DNA from: Bacteroidales bacterium
GTDB taxonomy: Bacteria; Bacteroidota; Bacteroidia; Bacteroidales; UBA12077
Assembly (NCBI GenBank): GCA_030156305.1
Contig: JASGMZ010000155.1
Location: forward strand, 1-7,198
Direction: 5' to 3'
DNA length: 7,198 bases
Shown here one piece after another: positions 1 to 5,846 of this stretch. The notes beneath the pieces were generated by a model. That model made no database searches. It saw only the letters and a program-made list of their open reading frames with translations, and was not told the DNA's origin. Position 1 is the stretch's first letter, and each line of letters starts with the position of its first letter. The position numbers and the translations under genes are program-made.

Positions 1-70
1 GAGTTTACTGACGTAAATGACTAATTGCCAATGCGAGCGTAACGCAGTTATTGACGTTTTCTTATAGCCA
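1..70. other. Structured intergenic segment downstream of the histidine kinase gene
   Basis: This segment lies beyond the stop codon of the leftward kinase gene and runs off the window edge. It is visibly richer in G and C (about 43% over positions 1-56) than the flanking kinase gene. It contains two small inverted repeats: TTTAC/GTAAA around a 4-nt loop (4-17) and TGCG/CGCA around a 7-nt loop (about 32-46). The second is flanked by CAAT and ATTG, which can pair if a small bulge is allowed. No coding frame is convincing and there is no long T-run, so it is not a standard intrinsic terminator. It could be part of a dispersed intergenic repeat or a transcript-end structure, and the window does not settle which. 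Confidence 0.3.
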
Positions 71-2044
71 CTATATAATATCTTTTAACGGGATTATTAG
101 CTCAAAATTACTGCCTTTGCCTATTTCTGATTGTACATTAAGCGTTGCATCAATTACTTTTGCAAAGTTATATGTCAACGATAACCCAACTCCGCTGCCA
201 TTTATTTTTCCATTACTATTTTCTTTTCCCCGATGAAAGGGAGTGAAGATTCTGTCTAATTTTTCTTTGGGTATACCCGGGCCTGTATCTTTAACAAAAA
301 TAGTTAATATTGAATCCTTTTTTTCATATCCAATGTTAATTTCTCCTTTTTCGGCATATAAGATGGCATTTTTAAGCAATTCGGTTAGTATTTTTTGAAG
401 TACATATTTATCCGTACGGATAATTATATTCGATGGATTAGAAGTTTTGATATGAATATTGTTAAGATCTTTAAAATAATAATCATTTTTTACTTTAGAT
501 ACTAAATGGGTTAAAAAGGATGATAATTCAAATTCTTTAATTTTGATTTTATATTGGTTGGTTGTTAGATGTGCTAAATCAACTAAATTTTCTATGGTTG
601 AAATAAGCTCGTTGCTATTTTTTTGGATAATCTGATCAATTTCGTTTCTTTCTCTCTGGCTTATTTGTTCACTGGTAAGGATTTCTGAGAAACCAACAAT
701 CCCGTTAAGTGGAGTTCTTATTTGGTGCGATATTGTTTTTAAAAACTGGCTTTTTAATTGATCCGACTCTTCAGCTTTTAATTTTGCTTTTGCAAGGGCT
801 ATATTGCTTTTTTTATAATGCATAATAAAGGCTAATGCAATAATGATTATAACAATTAATAACCCGCCAATAATAAAAAACAGATGATTTATAGTTTTTT
901 GTTTTTTTAACTCCATTTCAACCATCTCTTTTTCTTTTTTTTGCTGGGCAAGCTGATATTCCATGGTTTTGGCCTGATTAATTTTTTTTACATCGTAAAT
1001 ATTTTTATAAATTTCAAAAAAATCATTAAGATTATAATAAGCTTCCTGATAGTTATTTTGCCTTGCTTTAATTTTAGATTTTAAGTATAACGCATCGCTT
1101 AGTACACTATTTAATTTAATATCACGTGCATATTCTAAAGCTCTTTCTATATGTATAAGTGCATTTTTAAAATCTTCGATTTGAAAATAGTAATTGCTAA
1201 TACCCATTAGTGTATGCACCAAGCCAACTCTATTGTTCGATTGATTATTGTATTCAAAAGCTTTTAATAGATAATGATAGGCTGAATCTAATTTCTCCTT
1301 TTTTAAATAAATATTTGCAATGGTATTATAGGAATTACCTGCATTGGGCAATAGCTCATATTTTTCTTCTATTTTAACACCTCGGTTAAAATAAAAAAGT
1401 GCAGAATCTAATTGGTTTTGTTCGTAATACAATTTACCCATATTGGCTAAAACAATTCCGGCTAAAGCTTCATTATTATCTTTTAAAGCAAGCTCAATCG
1501 AATATTTATAATATTTTTTTGCTAATGGATACTCCATTAACGTTTGATAACTTAGTGCCAAAAGATTGTAGATATAATAAATATCATTTGTTATTTTTCC
1601 ATCTTCAGCTAACTTTTTCAGGTTTAGGCTATTTTCCATCGCTAAGCTATATTCACCCATTATGCGATAAATATTGGCTAAATCCCGGTAAAATTGAGCT
1701 TTTAAATCATAATCATCGAAAGGATTTTCTAATCCGGCCTTATAATAATATACGGCACTGTCATAAAGATTATGGGCTCTGAAAATTTTTGCCAGATATA
1801 AGTTGCTCCGGTTTATTCCGTTTTGATAATGAATTGCTTTAGCATTTAAAAGCACCTGGTGAGTGAGATTGAGAAAAGAATCAGTATCAAAACTCAAATT
1901 TTCTCTAATTAAATCTAAATGATGATCAATTTGTAATATTTCATTTTGTAAAGTATCCTTAGCTTCATTATTAGCGAAAATATTATCTATCTGTAGGAAA
2001 ATGACAATTAAAAAAAGAGTAATATATTGAATCAATCGCTTCAT
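71..2044 (-). CDS. TPR-repeat membrane sensor histidine kinase
   Basis: This 657-residue protein should sense a signal outside the inner membrane and autophosphorylate in the cytoplasm. A signal peptide spans about residues 1-25, ending near IFA. About seven TPR-like helical repeats follow at a regular spacing of about 40 residues (repeat cores near 95, 133, 173, 213, 253, 294 and 334), then a charged coiled coil (353-387) and one transmembrane helix (388-410). The HisKA domain has its H-box around His440, in the motif SHQIRTPLN. The HATPase domain shows the N-box (ELLKNA, Asn559), G1 (DTGPGIP, Asp586), F-box (IFTPF) and G2 (GSGVGL, 616-621). There is no receiver domain and no response regulator gene within the window, so its partner is elsewhere. 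One oddity is that the acidic residue normally following the phospho-histidine is Gln441. The gene is very AT-rich and carries several A-runs in the coiled-coil region. The ATG at 2042-2044 is chosen because it starts the signal peptide. The ligand and pathway are unknown. Confidence 0.95.
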   Translation of the reverse strand: MKRLIQYITLFLIVIFLQIDNIFANNEAKDTLQNEILQIDHHLDLIRENLSFDTDSFLNLTHQVLLNAKAIHYQNGINRSNLYLAKIFRAHNLYDSAVYYYKAGLENPFDDYDLKAQFYRDLANIYRIMGEYSLAMENSLNLKKLAEDGKITNDIYYIYNLLALSYQTLMEYPLAKKYYKYSIELALKDNNEALAGIVLANMGKLYYEQNQLDSALFYFNRGVKIEEKYELLPNAGNSYNTIANIYLKKEKLDSAYHYLLKAFEYNNQSNNRVGLVHTLMGISNYYFQIEDFKNALIHIERALEYARDIKLNSVLSDALYLKSKIKARQNNYQEAYYNLNDFFEIYKNIYDVKKINQAKTMEYQLAQQKKEKEMVEMELKKQKTINHLFFIIGGLLIVIIIIALAFIMHYKKSNIALAKAKLKAEESDQLKSQFLKTISHQIRTPLNGIVGFSEILTSEQISQRERNEIDQIIQKNSNELISTIENLVDLAHLTTNQYKIKIKEFELSSFLTHLVSKVKNDYYFKDLNNIHIKTSNPSNIIIRTDKYVLQKILTELLKNAILYAEKGEINIGYEKKDSILTIFVKDTGPGIPKEKLDRIFTPFHRGKENSNGKINGSGVGLSLTYNFAKVIDATLNVQSEIGKGSNFELIIPLKDII

Positions 2045-2060
2045 TAAAGTTATTTATATT

Positions 2061-2091
2061 GAAAAGTATAATTTTAATTACTTTTTTCAAA
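2061..2091 (-). promoter_or_regulatory. Candidate Bacteroidota-type promoter for the histidine kinase gene
   Basis: On the minus strand a TTTG (2088-2091) is followed after exactly 19 nt by TACTTTTC (2061-2068). The Bacteroidota housekeeping promoter is known to be TTTG, about 19-21 nt, then TAnnTTTG, so only the last base of the -7 box differs. Transcription would begin near 2055, giving a leader of only about 10 nt before the ATG at 2044. A second -7-like match, TATTTTTG (minus strand, 2088-2095), is exact but has no TTTG at the right distance upstream. No equally good promoter was found for the divergent ABC-F gene. Confidence 0.4.
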
Positions 2092-2103
2092 AATATTGGG
2101 TTT

Positions 2104-2119
2104 ATTTATTTTAATAAAT
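2104..2119. repeat. Short AT-only inverted repeat in the divergent promoter region
   Basis: The arms ATTTATT (2104-2110) and AATAAAT (2113-2119) are perfect inverted copies separated by TT. The repeat lies between the kinase promoter candidate and the ABC-F start codon, where an operator for either gene could sit. The composition is entirely A and T in an AT-rich region, so a chance origin is quite possible and no regulator can be named. Confidence 0.3.
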
Positions 2120-2161
2120 TGATGAAATCCTTTTATTTGTATACGAAATGTTAAGATAGAT

Positions 2162-4030
2162 ATGATAAGTTACTTACAAGTTGAAAAGTTAAAAAAGTCT
2201 TTTGGCGATCGGGTTCTGTTTGAAGATATTACCTTTGGCATAGATAAAGATCAGAAAGTTGCATTAGTGGCAAAAAATGGAACCGGGAAAACTACTTTAC
2301 TTAATATTATTGCTGGAAAAGATAGCCCTGATGAAGGAAAAATAACTTTTCGCCGAGATATAAAAATTGGTTTTTTAGAGCAAATCCCACCTTTAAATAA
2401 TAACCATTCAATTATTGATGAAGTTTTTCATGCATCTACAACGATAAAAAATGCCATTATAGAGTATAACAAAGCGATCGATGCTAAAAATAAAGATTTT
2501 TTGGCAGAGGCGACAGAACAGATGGAGCATCTTCAGGCATGGGATTATGAGGTTAAAGTAAAACAAATTTTAACTAAACTAAAGATTAATCAATACGATC
2601 AATCGATTAAAAATTTATCCGGAGGAGAAAAAAAACGGGTAGCTTTAGCTAAAGTGTTAATTGAAGAACCGGATTTATTATTACTTGATGAGCCCACAAA
2701 CCATCTTGATTTGGATATGATAGAATGGCTTGAAAATTATTTGAAAAATACACGATCAACGTTGTTAATGGTTACTCACGATCGTTATTTTCTCGACCGT
2801 GTTTGTAACGAAATAATTGAGATGGATAATTCGCAGATTTTTCAATACAAAGGCAACTATTCTTATTTTATTAAAAAAAGGGATGAACGATTAAATGCCG
2901 AAGAAGCTCAGGTAGAAAAAGCGAAAAATTTATTACGCAAAGAAGAAGACTGGATGCGGCGTATGCCAAAAGCACGTACACATAAAGCTAAGTTTAGGAT
3001 TGATAATTTTTATGAATTAAAAGATGTAGCTGCCAATACCCGAAATAACGATGAAATGCAAATTAATGTGCAATCATCGCGAATGGGGAAAAAAATTATT
3101 CATATTAAAAACCTGGAGAAAAGTTTCGATGATACAGTTATTTTGAAAAAGTTTAGTTATAATTTTAATCGTGGTGAGAAAATCGGGATTGTAGGTGATA
3201 ACGGAACAGGAAAATCTACCTTTTTAAACCTTATTACCGGTAAAATAAAACCTGACTCCGGAAGTATTGATATTGGCAAAACAGTTGTTTTTGGTTATTA
3301 TCAGCAAGAGGGGATTAAATTTAATGAAAACCAACGGGTAATTGATGTAGTGCAGGAAATTGCCGAAGTGGTTACCTTAGGAAATGGTAAGGAAATGAGC
3401 GTAAAAGAGTTTCTTAACTTTTTTCTTTTTCCTTATGATATGCACTATACACCGGTTTATAAATTGAGTGGAGGCGAAAAACGGAGACTTTATCTGGTGA
3501 CGGTTTTAATGCGGAAACCTAACTTCCTTATTCTGGATGAACCTACCAATGATTTGGATATAATGACGCTGGCTGTTCTTGAAGAGTATCTGGCTACTTT
3601 TGATGGTTGTGTAATTATTGTTTCTCACGACCGTTATTTTATGGATCAGGTAGTCAGCCATCTTTTTGTGTTTAAGGGTAATGGCGTGGTGAAAGATTTT
3701 CCGGGAGATTATTCACAGTTTCGCGAATGGGCTATAAAAACAGAAAAAGAACGAAAAAAAGAAATCCCATCCATCTCTAAAAAAGAAAAATCGGAAAAGC
3801 AAAAATCCACATTAAAAACAAAATTATCGTTTAATGAAAAACGAGAATTTGAGCAACTTGAAAAGGAAATTGAAGCGTTGGAAAGTGAAAAAGAACAATT
3901 GGAAAAAGAAATCAGCAGCGGAAAATTAAAAAGCGCAGATTTAATGAACAAATCAAACCGTGTAGGGGAGATTATGCAATTGCTTGATATAAAATCTGAC
4001 CGCTGGCTTGAATTAAGCGAGTTTTTATAA
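2162..4030 (+). CDS. ABC-F family ATPase, Uup-like
   Basis: This 622-residue soluble protein has two ABC ATPase domains and no membrane segments, as in ABC-F factors that bind the ribosome and help resolve stalled or structured states. Domain 1 has Walker A AKNGTGKTT (37-45), signature LSGGEKKRV (152-160), Walker B LLLLDEP (172-178, catalytic Glu177) and His206. The inter-domain linker runs from about 220 to 310 and includes the WMRRMPKARTHKAK stretch. Domain 2 has Walker A GDNGTGKS (345-352), signature LSGGEKRRL (435-443), Walker B LILDEP (456-461, Glu460) and His489. A charged linker and a C-terminal coiled coil (about 555-622) match the Uup-type C-terminal domain. Both catalytic glutamates are present, so both sites should hydrolyse ATP. 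The linker length and C-terminal domain favour a housekeeping Uup-like role over an antibiotic-resistance ABC-F. The first Walker A glycine is replaced by Ala37. The ATG at 2162 places the first NBD strand at the N-terminus as expected. No Shine-Dalgarno sequence is visible. Confidence 0.95.
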   Translation: MISYLQVEKLKKSFGDRVLFEDITFGIDKDQKVALVAKNGTGKTTLLNIIAGKDSPDEGKITFRRDIKIGFLEQIPPLNNNHSIIDEVFHASTTIKNAIIEYNKAIDAKNKDFLAEATEQMEHLQAWDYEVKVKQILTKLKINQYDQSIKNLSGGEKKRVALAKVLIEEPDLLLLDEPTNHLDLDMIEWLENYLKNTRSTLLMVTHDRYFLDRVCNEIIEMDNSQIFQYKGNYSYFIKKRDERLNAEEAQVEKAKNLLRKEEDWMRRMPKARTHKAKFRIDNFYELKDVAANTRNNDEMQINVQSSRMGKKIIHIKNLEKSFDDTVILKKFSYNFNRGEKIGIVGDNGTGKSTFLNLITGKIKPDSGSIDIGKTVVFGYYQQEGIKFNENQRVIDVVQEIAEVVTLGNGKEMSVKEFLNFFLFPYDMHYTPVYKLSGGEKRRLYLVTVLMRKPNFLILDEPTNDLDIMTLAVLEEYLATFDGCVIIVSHDRYFMDQVVSHLFVFKGNGVVKDFPGDYSQFREWAIKTEKERKKEIPSISKKEKSEKQKSTLKTKLSFNEKREFEQLEKEIEALESEKEQLEKEISSGKLKSADLMNKSNRVGEIMQLLDIKSDRWLELSEFL

Positions 4031-4091
4031 AAGTAAATTTACATAGTAGCGAATTTTGAACATTGCAAATATTTATGTAATTTACTTTTTT
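4029..4091 (+). terminator. Long imperfect inverted repeat with U-tract: candidate terminator or operator
   Basis: The left arm AAAAGTAAATTTACAT (4029-4044) overlaps the ABC-F stop codon. It pairs with ATGTAATTTACTTTT (4075-4089) over 15 base pairs with one bulged T. The loop is 30 nt and the right arm runs into six Ts (4086-4091). In the plus-strand transcript this resembles an AT-rich terminator for the ABC-F gene, although the loop is long and the stem has few G-C pairs. It could instead be a DNA operator for the nucleotidyltransferase gene that starts at 4107. Either reading would separate that gene from the ABC-F transcript. The inverted repeat is directly visible, while its function is inferred. 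Confidence 0.4.
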
Positions 4092-4106
4092 AACAAAAAT
4101 CTATCT

Positions 4107-4925
4107 ATGGATTCACTCAAATCATTGCAGGAAAGAGCTAAAGAACTTCAATGTATTTACAATGTTGAGCAGATCTTGTCTGTTCGTTCCTCAACCATTG
4201 ATAATAATTTTTATAAAATTCTTGAAATCATTCCTAAAGGATGGCAGTTTCCCAATAAATGTCACGCGAAAATTGAATACAATGGAAAAAAATATGCATT
4301 AGATACTATCGAGGTTACTCAATGGTATCAGATGTCGGAGTTAGTGGTTGATGATAATATCGTTGGGAAAATTACGGTTTTTTATACCGATATCCCTTTT
4401 CAGGGGGAGTGTTTTTTGCCTGAGGAGAAAAAGTTATTAAATACCATTGCTGACCGTTTAAGCCATTATATTTTTTCCTATCAGCTAAAAAATACAATGG
4501 AACACCTAATTACTCAAACACCGGCGAAGAATGAGAATGAGCTTTTGAGAAATACAAGCGATGAACATTGGAAGTGGCGTTGGAGAATGGCTGAAAAAAT
4601 TGCGGAGAAAACCAATTTTGAACAATTTGGAATAAAAGCGATGTACCTCATTGGAAGCACTAAAGAAACCACTGCTGGGCCTGCAAGTGATATTGATTTG
4701 CTTATCCATTTTGTAGGTGATGAACAACAAAAATGTAGTTTAAAAGCATGGATTGAGGGATGGAGTTTTGCTTTAGAAGATATAAATAAACAAAAAACCG
4801 GACACAGTATGGAGGAAGGGATAATCGATTTACATATGGTTACCGATGAAGATATAAAAAAACAAACAAGCTATGCAGTTATGATTGATAATGTAAATCA
4901 TCCGGCACGACTTTTAAAGAAATAA
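4107..4925 (+). CDS. GAF-like sensor domain fused to a polymerase-beta-type nucleotidyltransferase
   Basis: This 272-residue soluble protein has two parts. Residues 1 to about 135 (RAKELQCIYNVEQIL, then an IPKGWQFP segment and a strand-rich part ending in EEKKLLNTIADRL) resemble the small sensor-like domain seen before histidine kinase and other output domains. The start of that domain reads as a signalling helix. Residues from about 150 onward form a nucleotidyltransferase domain, with motif GS (183-184), then SDIDLLIHF with Asp195 and Asp197, and a third acidic residue Asp241 in GIIDLHMV. These are the Gly-Ser, two-Asp and third-Asp positions that bind metal and nucleotide in this superfamily, so it is probably active. 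The acceptor is unknown and could be a protein, RNA or small molecule. The ATG at 4107 is preferred because the family-like sequence starts there. A TTG at 4056 would add 17 unremarkable residues and lies in the loop of the inverted repeat. The stop codon is 5 nt before the phosphoesterase gene. I have an unverified recollection of similar GSTK-AGP-SDIDLL domains in large PEP/pyruvate-binding-domain proteins. Confidence 0.85.
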   Translation: MDSLKSLQERAKELQCIYNVEQILSVRSSTIDNNFYKILEIIPKGWQFPNKCHAKIEYNGKKYALDTIEVTQWYQMSELVVDDNIVGKITVFYTDIPFQGECFLPEEKKLLNTIADRLSHYIFSYQLKNTMEHLITQTPAKNENELLRNTSDEHWKWRWRMAEKIAEKTNFEQFGIKAMYLIGSTKETTAGPASDIDLLIHFVGDEQQKCSLKAWIEGWSFALEDINKQKTGHSMEEGIIDLHMVTDEDIKKQTSYAVMIDNVNHPARLLKK

Positions 4926-4930
4926 TTTGT

Positions 4931-5779
4931 ATGAATTGCTATTTTGTTTCAGACCTGCATGGACAGTTAGAGAGATATCATAAATTATTGGATGAAATAA
5001 AATCAGGGAAACCTGATGTTTTATTTATTGGGGGCGATATTTTCCCTAATTTTTATCCTAAAAATGAATATTCATTAAACGATTTTGTTCTTGATTTTTT
5101 AATCCCGGAATTTCAACAATTAAAATTTATTCTAAAAGAACAATACCCAACTATTTTTTTAATTCTTGGGAATGATGACCCAAAATCCGAAGAAATAAAA
5201 ATTATTGAGGGAGAGAAGAAAGGGCTATGGAATTATATTCACAATAAGAAGGTAGCCTTAGGCAATTATGCTGTTTATGGATATGCAAATATTCCACCAT
5301 CACCTTTTATTTTTAAAGACTGGGAACGATATGATGTCTCGCGGTATGTTGACCCAGGATGTATTCATCCTACCGAAGGAAAAAGGTCTGTAAAAGAGAA
5401 CATTGATATTGAATATGCAACCATAAAGGATGATCTAATCAGCTTAACAGGAAATGATTCATTAGAAAAAGCAATTTTTTTATTTCATTCGCCACCTTAC
5501 CAAACCAATTTAGACCGGGCTGCCCTCGACGGGCAAACATTCGATCATGTTCCGCTGGATATTCATGTGGGCAGTATTGCCATTCAAAGATTTATTGAGG
5601 AAAAGCAACCTTTGTTAACCCTTCATGGCCATATCCATGAATCGTCGAGAATAATGGGTGGTTGGAGGCAAAAATCGGGAAAAACATGGATGTTTACTGC
5701 AGCCTATGAGTTTCCTAAACTTGCCGTTGTTAAATTTAACTTAGATAACCTGGACAATGCAGAACGAATTATTTTATGA
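4931..5779 (+). CDS. Calcineurin-like metallophosphoesterase
   Basis: This 282-residue protein carries the complete two-metal phosphoesterase motif set: DLHG (Asp8, His10), GGD (Asp36), GND (Asn81, Asp82), FHSPP (His186) and GHIH (His234, His236). Members of this superfamily hydrolyse phosphomonoesters or phosphodiesters, including nucleotides and cyclic nucleotides, and motifs alone do not give the substrate. No signal peptide or membrane helix is present, so it is cytoplasmic. An insertion between the GND motif and the FHSPP motif (about residues 95-180) may shape substrate choice. The gene starts only 5 nt after the nucleotidyltransferase stop codon, which suggests one transcript and translational coupling. 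That pairing makes a role in reversing or processing the product of the upstream enzyme plausible but unproven. The start at ATG 4931 is secure because the first catalytic motif follows at once. Confidence 0.93.
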   Translation: MNCYFVSDLHGQLERYHKLLDEIKSGKPDVLFIGGDIFPNFYPKNEYSLNDFVLDFLIPEFQQLKFILKEQYPTIFLILGNDDPKSEEIKIIEGEKKGLWNYIHNKKVALGNYAVYGYANIPPSPFIFKDWERYDVSRYVDPGCIHPTEGKRSVKENIDIEYATIKDDLISLTGNDSLEKAIFLFHSPPYQTNLDRAALDGQTFDHVPLDIHVGSIAIQRFIEEKQPLLTLHGHIHESSRIMGGWRQKSGKTWMFTAAYEFPKLAVVKFNLDNLDNAERIIL

Positions 5780-5785
5780 TTGAAT

Positions 5786-5816
5786 TTTGTTCATCGCAGA
5801 ATATTCTGTATTTTCA
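5786..5816 (+). promoter_or_regulatory. Weak candidate promoter for aroC
   Basis: A TTTG (5786-5789) is followed after exactly 19 nt by TATTTTCA (5809-5816), which shares TA and TT with the Bacteroidota -7 box TAnnTTTG but misses its last two bases. Transcription would start near 5822, about 20 nt before the aroC ATG. The spacing is right, but the -7 match is only partial, so read-through from the phosphoesterase gene is an equally good explanation for aroC expression. Confidence 0.25.
5797..5808. repeat. Perfect 12-bp palindrome upstream of aroC
   Basis: CAGAATATTCTG is a perfect palindrome. It lies in the 62-bp gap between the phosphoesterase and aroC, inside the spacer between the candidate -33 and -7 boxes. 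That position would suit an operator bound by a dimeric repressor. A palindrome of this length is expected about twice by chance in a window of this size, so position is the main argument. Confidence 0.35.
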
Positions 5817-5846
5817 TTGCATCAAAATAATACATTAAGCAATGAA
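5813..5846 (+). promoter_or_regulatory. Inverted repeat that could sequester the aroC start codon
   Basis: TTCATTGC (5813-5820) and GCAATGAA (5839-5846) are perfect inverted copies with an 18-nt loop, and the right arm contains the aroC start codon (5842-5844). In RNA this gives an 8-bp stem with the AUG paired. The left arm would be present in transcripts reading through from the phosphoesterase gene but missing from a transcript starting near 5822. The repeat is visible, and the regulatory effect is inferred. Confidence 0.3.

Noticed and set aside
1399..1782. Plus-strand 127-residue frame antisense to the kinase TPR region
   Set aside because: It lies inside a strongly supported gene, has no recognisable domain, and its composition fits the antisense of TPR coding sequence.
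2132..2139. Promoter for the ABC-F gene (TTTATTTG as a -7 box)
   Set aside because: The -7 box lacks its conserved A and there is no TTTG at the right distance upstream.
2205..2784. Repeated CGATCG sites in the ABC-F gene
   Set aside because: There are only a few copies, all explained by coding sequence, with no regular spacing.
3709..3951. Minus-strand frame inside the ABC-F C-terminal region
   Set aside because: It is the antisense of the lysine- and glutamate-rich coiled coil, giving serine and phenylalanine repeats with no recognisable domain.
2162..4030. Antibiotic-resistance ABC-F protein
   Set aside because: The linker is of ordinary length and the C-terminal coiled coil is Uup-like, so a housekeeping role fits better.
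4056..4106. TTG start that would add 17 residues to the nucleotidyltransferase
   Set aside because: The added residues look like translated AT-rich spacer, the start lies in the loop of the inverted repeat, and the family-like sequence begins at the ATG at 4107.
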